DNA of 38,718 nt from CAZXWK01 sp964644675 (GTDB taxonomy: Bacteria; Actinomycetota; Coriobacteriia; Anaerosomatales; JAAXUF01), in contig CAZXWK010000021.1 of assembly GCA_964644675.1 (NCBI GenBank), forward strand, positions 1 to 38,718. The letters run 5' to 3'. The notes beneath the pieces are model-generated. The model was given only the letters and a program-made list of their open reading frames with translations. It was not told the origin of the DNA and did not search any database. The stretch's first letter is position 1. Every line of letters begins with the position of its first letter. Positions 16,937 to 22,856 of the stretch are shown here, piece by piece. The position numbers and the translations under genes are program-made.

Positions 16937-17551
16937 TCAGTCCTCGGGCCACGTCGCGTCGAGAGGCAGCCCCGACAGCGGCACGAGCCGCCCGGCGACG
17001 CACAGGTAGGCCGCGTCCGCCGCCGCCACCAGTCGCCGGTTCGCTCGGCCCAGCTCGTCTCGGAAGAGCCGGCCTGCGGCGTAGGGTGGCACCAGGCCGT
17101 CGCCCACCTCGTTGGTCACGACGATGGCGTCCCCTCCGCGCGCGACCAGTCCGTCCACCGCGCCCCGGAACCGCTCCTGCACGCGCTCGGCATAGCCGGC
17201 CGGGAGCGCATCGGCGGCAGCGTCCGCCAGCTCGGTAGCGGACGACGCGGGCCACGCCTCCTCCATCGCCAGGCCCAGCAGCGTGCCTACGCAGTCGACC
17301 AGCACCACCGAGTCGGCGTCCAGGTCACGCAGCCAGCCGGTCGACGTGTCGGACTCGATCGTCTCGAAGCCGCCCGGCCGCACCTCGCGATGGCGCGCGA
17401 CGCGCTCCGAGAACTCGGCGTCGGTCCCGTCGTCGCGCCCGAAGACCACGACCTGCACGCGACGACCCCGCGCGAAGCGCTGCTCGGCGAGGCGCTGCGC
17501 CGCCGACGACTTCCCACTGCGCGCGCCGCCGGTGAACACCACGAGCGCCAT
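16937..17551 (-). CDS. cobU: bifunctional adenosylcobinamide kinase / adenosylcobinamide-phosphate guanylyltransferase
   Basis: CobU phosphorylates adenosylcobinamide and transfers GMP to give adenosylcobinamide-GDP, the CobS substrate. The 204-aa protein begins MALVVFTGGARSGKSSAAQ, with the P-loop GGARSGKSS at residues 8-16. It also has VLVDCVGTLLGL (Walker B-type) and TNEVGDGLVP near residue 147. The ATG at 17551 lies 1 nt after the rluB stop codon, so translation is probably coupled. It opens the cobU-cobT-cobS-cobC set, which handles late assembly or salvage. Corrin-ring genes are not in the window. Confidence 0.95.
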   Translation of the reverse strand: MALVVFTGGARSGKSSAAQRLAEQRFARGRRVQVVVFGRDDGTDAEFSERVARHREVRPGGFETIESDTSTGWLRDLDADSVVLVDCVGTLLGLAMEEAWPASSATELADAAADALPAGYAERVQERFRGAVDGLVARGGDAIVVTNEVGDGLVPPYAAGRLFRDELGRANRRLVAAADAAYLCVAGRLVPLSGLPLDATWPED

Positions 17552-17552
17552 C

Positions 17553-18359
17553 TCAGACCTCCTCGTCCATGCCGACCGCGCGCCGCAGCGCGGCAATCTC
17601 CTCGGCGGTCAGATGGCGCCATCCGGCCCTGCTCAGGTCTCCGAGCTCGATCGGGCCGAAGCGCACCCGATGCAGCTCGAGCACGGGGTGCCCCACCGCC
17701 GAGAACATCCGCCGGACCTGGCGCTTGCGGCCCTCCCTGATGGCGATCTCGCAGTACGTCGTGCCGCCCGACGAGCGCAGCACCCTGACGCGCGCGGGCG
17801 CCGTGAGGCCATCGTCGAGCGAAACGCCCTCACGCAGCCGGTCGAGCTCGGGCTCGGTCGCGCGCCCGTCGACGAGCACGCGGTAGACCTTCTCGACGTG
17901 GCGGCTCGGGTGCAGGAGGCGGTGCGCCATCTCGCCGTCGGTGGTGAAGAGCAACAGCCCGGTCGTCTCGTAGTCGAGGCGGCCGACCGGGAAGAGCCCC
18001 GGATACTCCTTCACCGGCACGAGCGCAGCGACGGTGGTGCGGCCCTGCGGGTCGCTCATGGTCGTCACGACCTGCGCGGGCTTGTTCAGCGCGAGGTAGA
18101 CCGCACCCTGCGCCAGGCGCACTTCTCGACCGTCGACCGCCACGCAGTCGACGGAGGGATCGACCTTCGTCCCCAGCTCGGTGGCGACCCGGCCGTTGAC
18201 CGTCACGCGGCCCGCGGTCATGAGGTCCTCGCTCCCGCGTCGGCTCGCGACCCCCGCGCGGGCGAGGAACTTCTGGAGGCGCATGGGAACGACGCGCTCG
18301 GCCGAGTCCTCGGCGGCGCGTCCGGTCTCACGACGGTCGCTGTGCCCTGAGTCAGCCAT
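17553..18359 (-). CDS. rluB: pseudouridine synthase, RsuA/RluB family
   Basis: This 268-aa protein has an N-terminal S4 RNA-binding domain starting at MRLQKFLARAGVASRR (residue 26), then the catalytic core with GRLDYETTGLLL (catalytic Asp) and the C-terminal REGRKRQVRRMF segment. It is expected to modify a uridine in 23S rRNA, as in B. subtilis RluB, which lies next to scpA-scpB. I kept the ATG at 18359, 3 nt after the scpB stop codon, which gives a charged 25-residue extension. The internal Met26 is an alternative start. Neither has a strong ribosome-binding site. Confidence 0.92.
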   Translation of the reverse strand: MADSGHSDRRETGRAAEDSAERVVPMRLQKFLARAGVASRRGSEDLMTAGRVTVNGRVATELGTKVDPSVDCVAVDGREVRLAQGAVYLALNKPAQVVTTMSDPQGRTTVAALVPVKEYPGLFPVGRLDYETTGLLLFTTDGEMAHRLLHPSRHVEKVYRVLVDGRATEPELDRLREGVSLDDGLTAPARVRVLRSSGGTTYCEIAIREGRKRQVRRMFSAVGHPVLELHRVRFGPIELGDLSRAGWRHLTAEEIAALRRAVGMDEEV

Positions 18360-18362
18360 GCG

Positions 18363-18992
18363 TCAGTCGATGACCTCGACGTCGCCGTCGTCGTCCTCGG
18401 CTTCGAACGCGGGCACGAGCGGCGTCTGCCCGCTCGACAGCCGGTCGCGGATCGCGCGCTCGGTCGCCTCGTCGGGAGCGAACTCCTCGATCGGCGGGAG
18501 CTCGGTGATGTCCTTGAGGCCGAACTTCTCGAGGAAGTTCATCGTCGTGCCGTACAGGATCGCGTTGCCCTGGTTGCGGTCGCGGCCGACCTCGCGCACC
18601 AGGCCCTTCTCCACGAGCGACGCGATGACGCCCTCGCTGTTGACACCGCGCACGGCGTTGACGCCGGCTCGCGTCACGGGCTGGTGGTACGCCACGACCG
18701 CGAGCGCCTCGAGGGCGGCCTGCGACAGCCGGCGGGTGTCCCACGACAGCACGTAGGCCTCGATGACGTCGTGGTAGGCGGGGTGCGTGTAGAACCGCCA
18801 GCCTCCCGCCACCTCGCGGAGCTGGAAGCCCCGCTCGCTCTCGCGGTATTCCTGGGCCAGTTCGGCGAGCGCCGTGTCGACCTCGCCCGGCGCGGCCTCC
18901 AGGATCTTCGCGAGCCGGATCGCCGAGACGGGCTCGTCGGACACGAACAGGAGCGCCTCGAGGGCGCCGCGCAACGAGCTGGTCTCGCTCAT
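18363..18992 (-). CDS. scpB: segregation and condensation protein B
   Basis: ScpB is a winged-helix dimer that binds the kleisin ScpA in the Smc-ScpAB condensin complex for chromosome segregation. The 209-aa protein shows LEALLFVSDEPVS at the N-terminus, then FQLREVAGGWRFYT, and the conserved ALEALAVVAYHQPVTRA and IRGV-type blocks, with LYGTT before the tail. The acidic C-terminal tail is common. The ATG at 18992 overlaps the scpA stop by 4 nt. Confidence 0.96.
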   Translation of the reverse strand: MSETSSLRGALEALLFVSDEPVSAIRLAKILEAAPGEVDTALAELAQEYRESERGFQLREVAGGWRFYTHPAYHDVIEAYVLSWDTRRLSQAALEALAVVAYHQPVTRAGVNAVRGVNSEGVIASLVEKGLVREVGRDRNQGNAILYGTTMNFLEKFGLKDITELPPIEEFAPDEATERAIRDRLSSGQTPLVPAFEAEDDDGDVEVID

Positions 18993-19771
18993 CGGTCTTC
19001 CTCCCGATCGGGCAGGCCGCGACGGGCGGCCTCCTCGTCGTCGATGTGGGTGATCACGATCTCGCCGAAGATGACGTCCTGGGTCACGTCGGCGAGACCG
19101 CGCTTGTACAGCTCGAGGATCGCGAGGAAGGTGACCACGACGATCTCGGGCGTGGTGTTGCCGTCGAGCAGCTCGCTGAAGCGCGCGGTCCCCTTGCGCA
19201 CGAGGGTCCGGTGCACGCTCTCGGCGTGCAGCTCGAGCGAGATGGGCATCGAGGCGACGTGCTCTGCCTCGAGCAGGAACACCTCGCGGCGGTGGAGCAG
19301 ATCGGCGCAGATCACCGCGAGGCCGCGCAGCGTCAGCCCCTCGAGGAAGTCCGGCATCAGCCCCAGGAACTCGGGCTCGAGACCCGCCTGGCGCGGGTGC
19401 ATGTGGTGCTCGGCCTCCATACGCGCGGACAGCTCCGACGCGGCGTTCTTGAACTGCTTGTAGGCGAGCAGTCGCGCGATGAGGATGTCACGTGCGTCTT
19501 CGGGCGACAGGTCGTCGAGCTCGTCGCCGAAGTATGCCTCTTCCTTGGGGAGCAGCGACGCCGCCTTGATCTCGAGCAGCGTCGCCGCGACCAGCAGGAA
19601 GTCGCTCGCGACGTCGAGGTCGAGGTCGTTCATGCGGTCGATGTAGGCGAGGTACTGCTCGGCGACGTCGGATATCGAGATCGCGCCCACGTCGAGCTTC
19701 TGCCGCGAGACGAGGTGCAGCAGCAGGTCGAAGGGACCCTCGAAGACGTCGGTCTTGACGGTGTAGGCCAC
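18989..19771 (-). CDS. scpA: segregation and condensation protein A
   Basis: ScpA is the kleisin subunit of the bacterial condensin that bridges the Smc heads. The 260-aa protein begins with the diagnostic FEGPFDLLLHLV (about 10-21), followed by LDVGAISISDVAEQYL, then ASDFLLVAATLLEIKAASLLP (about 61-81). The C-terminal winged helix has TFLAILELYKRG near residue 215. The GTG at 19771 lies 10 nt after the trpS stop codon. The length is typical. Confidence 0.96.
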   Translation of the reverse strand: MAYTVKTDVFEGPFDLLLHLVSRQKLDVGAISISDVAEQYLAYIDRMNDLDLDVASDFLLVAATLLEIKAASLLPKEEAYFGDELDDLSPEDARDILIARLLAYKQFKNAASELSARMEAEHHMHPRQAGLEPEFLGLMPDFLEGLTLRGLAVICADLLHRREVFLLEAEHVASMPISLELHAESVHRTLVRKGTARFSELLDGNTTPEIVVVTFLAILELYKRGLADVTQDVIFGEIVITHIDDEEAARRGLPDREEDR

Positions 19772-19781
19772 GGCCCGTGCC

Positions 19782-20873
19782 CTAGAGGACCGGCTCGGCG
19801 CCGTCGTCGAGCGCGAAGGACGGGGCCGAGACCTCCGCCGCGTTCGGGTCGCGCTTTTCGATCCCCGCTGTCCGCTCGGTGGGCGCGTCGATCCCGACGA
19901 GCTCGCGGCACGTCGCGACGACCTCGCCCGTGACCGGGGAGGCCTTTGCCGCGCCCCCGGCGAGCACGTCCCATGCGTGGTTCGGGATCGCGGCGAGTTC
20001 GGCCCGGCGGGCCTGGAACGGCGCGAAGTAGTCGACCAGATCGTCGGCGAGCTTGCGCTTGTGGGCGACGCACCCGCACTCGGCGGTACGGCAGCACGCG
20101 TCCCACTGCGCGATCTCGTCAGCCGGCGCGATGAGCTTGTGCACCTGGTGGAGCGGGCAGATGTCGGGATCGCCCGGGTCGGTCTTGAGCTTGCGGGCGG
20201 GGTCGGTCATGAACGACATGACCTTCGCGCGCATCTCGTCGGGCGGGTCGGAGATGTAGATCGCGTTGCCGTAGCTCTTCGACATCTTGCGGCCGTCGGT
20301 ACCCGGCACGCGCGCGCCCTCCTTGGGGATGACGGCCTCGGGCTCGATGAGGTAGTCGCCGTAGATGTTGTTGAAGCGGCGCACGATCTCGCGCGTCAGT
20401 TCGAGGTGCGGCGCCTGGTCCTCGCCCACCGGAACGGCGTCGGCGCGCACGACGGTGATGTCGGCAGCCATGAGCAGCGGGTACAGGAAGAACCCCATGT
20501 TGCCCAGGTCCTTGTCCGAGACCTGCTGCTGCTGCTCCTTGTAGCTCGGCACGCGCTCGAGCCACGGCTTGGGTGTCACCATCGAGAAGAACGTCATGAG
20601 CTCGACGACCTCGGGGACGTCGGACTGGCGGTAGATCGTGCAGACCTCCGGGTCGAGTCCGGCAGCGAGCCAGTCGAGCACCATCTCCTCGGTGGACTCT
20701 CGCACATGGCTCGGGTCCTGCCAGTGCGTCGTGAGCGCGTGGTAGTCGGCGATGAAGTAGTACGCGTCGTATTCGTCCTGCATCCGGAGCATGTTCTGCA
20801 GGTTGCCGAACCAGTGCCCGATGTGGAGCTTTCCGGTCGGGCGATAGCCGGTGAGGGTGCGCTTCTTGGACAT
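19782..20873 (-). CDS. trpS: tryptophanyl-tRNA synthetase
   Basis: TrpS charges tRNA-Trp with tryptophan. The 363-aa class I synthetase has the HIGH motif as KLHIGHW (15-21), the GEDQ segment near 150 and KMSKSYGN (196-203). I chose the ATG at 20873, which has GGAG 10 nt upstream. The earlier ATG at 20915 has no ribosome-binding site and overlaps a likely -10 box. Between the KMSKS loop and the C-terminus there is a cysteine-rich stretch, C239, C260, C261, C266, C268 and H271. It resembles the iron-sulfur motif of Thermotoga maritima TrpRS. The C-terminal tail after about residue 330 is acidic and variable. Confidence 0.95.
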   Translation of the reverse strand: MSKKRTLTGYRPTGKLHIGHWFGNLQNMLRMQDEYDAYYFIADYHALTTHWQDPSHVRESTEEMVLDWLAAGLDPEVCTIYRQSDVPEVVELMTFFSMVTPKPWLERVPSYKEQQQQVSDKDLGNMGFFLYPLLMAADITVVRADAVPVGEDQAPHLELTREIVRRFNNIYGDYLIEPEAVIPKEGARVPGTDGRKMSKSYGNAIYISDPPDEMRAKVMSFMTDPARKLKTDPGDPDICPLHQVHKLIAPADEIAQWDACCRTAECGCVAHKRKLADDLVDYFAPFQARRAELAAIPNHAWDVLAGGAAKASPVTGEVVATCRELVGIDAPTERTAGIEKRDPNAAEVSAPSFALDDGAEPVL

Positions 20874-20913
20874 GCGGGTGCGGCTCCGGAGGTCGTCGGA
20901 TACGGTGCCGTCC

Positions 20914-20919
20914 ATGATA
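20914..20919 (-). promoter_or_regulatory. possible -10 element upstream of trpS
   Basis: TATCAT on the minus strand matches 5 of 6 bases of the -10 consensus and would start transcription near 20907, upstream of the trpS ATG at 20873. No clear -35 is visible. If real, it separates trpS and the following superoperon from the upstream membrane genes. Confidence 0.3.
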
Positions 20920-20945
20920 GCGCAGCGCGACGTCCGAAAGGGCGC

Positions 20946-21461
20946 CTATCCGGCGGGCGTCGGGCTCGTCTCGGCAGCGGTCCGCGCCTTCCCCGAGCGC
21001 ACCGCGTTGATCCTGACGACCTGGGTCACTGCCGAAACCACCGAGAAGCACGCGGTGAACACCAGCAAGAGCGCCATCGCCGAGAACGTGATCGTGGTCC
21101 CGAAGAGAAGTGCCGCCACCGCAAGGGCGTCGAACGCCGCGACGAGCCACACGCCCCACGCTGCAGAGCGGACGGCAACCTTCGAGCCGTCAACCGCCAC
21201 GCGGCACGATCGGCCCGCCAGCCACCCGAACACGCCGCCGAGCACCCCGAAGACGACCGACCACAGTGCTGAGATCGTCACCCCCGACAGCCATATGATC
21301 GCCGCGGATCCACCGACGCTGACTGCCGCGCTCACGAGCAGCCAGGCGACGCTCCCCTTCCGCGGGCGACTCGCCACGAGAGCGGCGATCACGATGAACA
21401 GCACGAAGACGACCAGCACCCCGACTCTCGCCCACAGATAGGCCTGCGCGTACGGTCCCAT
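20946..21461 (-). CDS. hypothetical polytopic membrane protein
   Basis: I do not recognise this 171-aa protein. It has about five hydrophobic segments, near residues 8-31, 38-59, 64-83, 100-121 and 125-148. A basic loop lies between the third and fourth, and the hydrophilic C-terminal tail is rich in Ala, Thr and Pro. No catalytic motif is visible. The ATG at 21461 has a strong GGAGG ribosome-binding site 6 nt upstream. It starts 10 nt after the stop of the secreted protein gene, so the two are probably cotranscribed. Base composition and codon use look like those of the neighbours. Confidence 0.75.
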   Translation of the reverse strand: MGPYAQAYLWARVGVLVVFVLFIVIAALVASRPRKGSVAWLLVSAAVSVGGSAAIIWLSGVTISALWSVVFGVLGGVFGWLAGRSCRVAVDGSKVAVRSAAWGVWLVAAFDALAVAALLFGTTITFSAMALLLVFTACFSVVSAVTQVVRINAVRSGKARTAAETSPTPAG

Positions 21462-21471
21462 GACGGCCTCC

Positions 21472-22107
21472 TCACAGCCACAGGGTCGACGGACCGACCC
21501 ACTCCGGCGAGCCCATGAAGAGCATGCTCAGCAGGAGCAGCAGCGCGAAAGCGAGTGCTCCTCCAGCGGCAGCGACACGCTCGGTGTCCGACATCGGCGG
21601 CTGCGGGTCCGCGGGAGCGACCACGGCCGCCACGGGATCCGCCGCAGCGACGATCCCCAGCGTCACGGCGCCCGTCCCGGCCGCGCCGCCGAAGTCGGTT
21701 GCCACACGCTGCACGCTCCCGCTCGCGGTACCGGAGTACTTCGAGAGCGCCGTACCCGAGCCGCTCCCGTCGGCCTTCCACGAGTCACCCTGCTTGATCA
21801 CCGTGGCCGTTCCGCTGCCCTTCAGGACGCCGGGCGCGTTCACCGTCGCCTGGATCTGCGCCGAATCGCCACTCCGGGTCACGCGGCCCACCGTGGACGC
21901 CGAGTAGCCCTCGGCCTCGAGCGTGACATCCACGGTGTCCCCGTTGTCCACGAGGTACGCCGTGACCGGAACGTTGCGCCCTGAACTCGTCGTGACCGTG
22001 CCCGTGTACGTCCCGCTGAGGTCGGCGTCGTCCGAAGCGAACGCGAACGCCGATGCGGATACCACGAAGAGCGCGATCCCCAACGCGATGATGACTGCAC
22101 GTCGCAT
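21472..22107 (-). CDS. hypothetical secreted protein with C-terminal membrane anchor
   Basis: This 211-aa protein is not one I recognise. It starts with a signal peptide: MRRAVIIALGIALFVVSASA, with a likely AFA cleavage site at about residue 24. A region of about 110 residues follows, rich in Gly, Ser, Thr and Val and of beta-strand character (GTYTGTVTTSSG near 31-42). Then comes an Ala/Pro/Val-rich linker and a C-terminal hydrophobic helix at about 178-200, with a short tail. The layout suggests an extracytoplasmic beta-domain tethered to the membrane. The ATG at 22107 has a strong GGGAGGGGG ribosome-binding site, and the open frame further upstream is not coding. The polytopic membrane protein gene follows after 10 nt. 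Confidence 0.8.
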   Translation of the reverse strand: MRRAVIIALGIALFVVSASAFAFASDDADLSGTYTGTVTTSSGRNVPVTAYLVDNGDTVDVTLEAEGYSASTVGRVTRSGDSAQIQATVNAPGVLKGSGTATVIKQGDSWKADGSGSGTALSKYSGTASGSVQRVATDFGGAAGTGAVTLGIVAAADPVAAVVAPADPQPPMSDTERVAAAGGALAFALLLLLSMLFMGSPEWVGPSTLWL

Positions 22108-22199
22108 GGGTCCCCCTCCCGACGACTGCGTCTCCCTGCCGTATCCATACCCTCCACGGCCCACGTTCGCGCGACCGGGCGATCGGGCGGTCCGCCGGG

Positions 22200-22856
22200 T
22201 TACGGCAGAAGCAGGTTCATGAGGGGGTAGACGGTGTACTGGAAGTAGGTGCCGAAGGGGTTGAAACCCGGGATGAGCTGCGGCAGCAGGAAGATCAGCG
22301 CGATGAGGATGACGAACGAGTAGCGCTGTATCGAATACCAGCCCTGCAGCGCGCTGTCCGGCAGAAACACCGGCACGATACTCGACCCGTCGAGCGGCGG
22401 GATCGGAATGAGGTTGAAGAACATCAACACGAGGTTGAGCCGACAGAGCAGCACGCCGATCAGGTAGACCGACGCGGCCAGCGAGCCGTTCACAACACCC
22501 AGCGGAACCGCGAGCCACGCGAGTCCCGCGCCCAGCAGCGCAAGTACGAAGTTCGCAAGCGGGCCGGCGATGCCCGTGATGAGCTCGCCTTGCCTGAGGT
22601 TCTTGAAGTACATGGGGTTGTACGGGACCGGCTTCGCATACCCGATGATCGCGCCCCCCGTGAGAGCCCCGAGCAACGGCAGGATGATCGTGCCGAACAG
22701 GTCGATCGACGCGATCGGGTTCATGGTCAGGCGGCCGGCGTTCTTGGCCGTCGGGTCACCGAGCCGATACGCCGCGTAGCCGTGCATGAATTCGTGGAAC
22801 GCGATGGACGGGATGAACAGCACCAGGCTGATGACCGCCGACAAGGTCGAATTCAC
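22200..22856 (-). CDS. site-2 protease family (M50) membrane metallopeptidase
   Basis: This 218-aa polytopic protein has the zinc-protease motif HEFMH (about residues 21-25) in the first hydrophobic segment and the second zinc-ligand motif near residue 150 as NLIPIPPLDGSSI. GPLANFVLAL near residue 97 is also typical. No PDZ or CBS domain is present, so it is the minimal form of the family. Substrates are unknown. Members cleave transmembrane segments, for instance of anti-sigma factors. The GTG at 22856 overlaps the stop of the tRNA nucleotidyltransferase fusion by 4 nt. Confidence 0.9.
   Translation of the reverse strand: MNSTLSAVISLVLFIPSIAFHEFMHGYAAYRLGDPTAKNAGRLTMNPIASIDLFGTIILPLLGALTGGAIIGYAKPVPYNPMYFKNLRQGELITGIAGPLANFVLALLGAGLAWLAVPLGVVNGSLAASVYLIGVLLCRLNLVLMFFNLIPIPPLDGSSIVPVFLPDSALQGWYSIQRYSFVILIALIFLLPQLIPGFNPFGTYFQYTVYPLMNLLLP

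Noticed and set aside
20874..20915. The ATG at 20915 as the start of trpS
   Set aside because: It overlaps a likely -10 box and has no ribosome-binding site, while the ATG at 20873 has GGAG upstream and fits the family N-terminus.
20874..20945. A T-box or tryptophan leader before trpS
   Set aside because: The 72-nt gap has no T-box bulge sequence, no specifier structure and no Trp-rich leader peptide.
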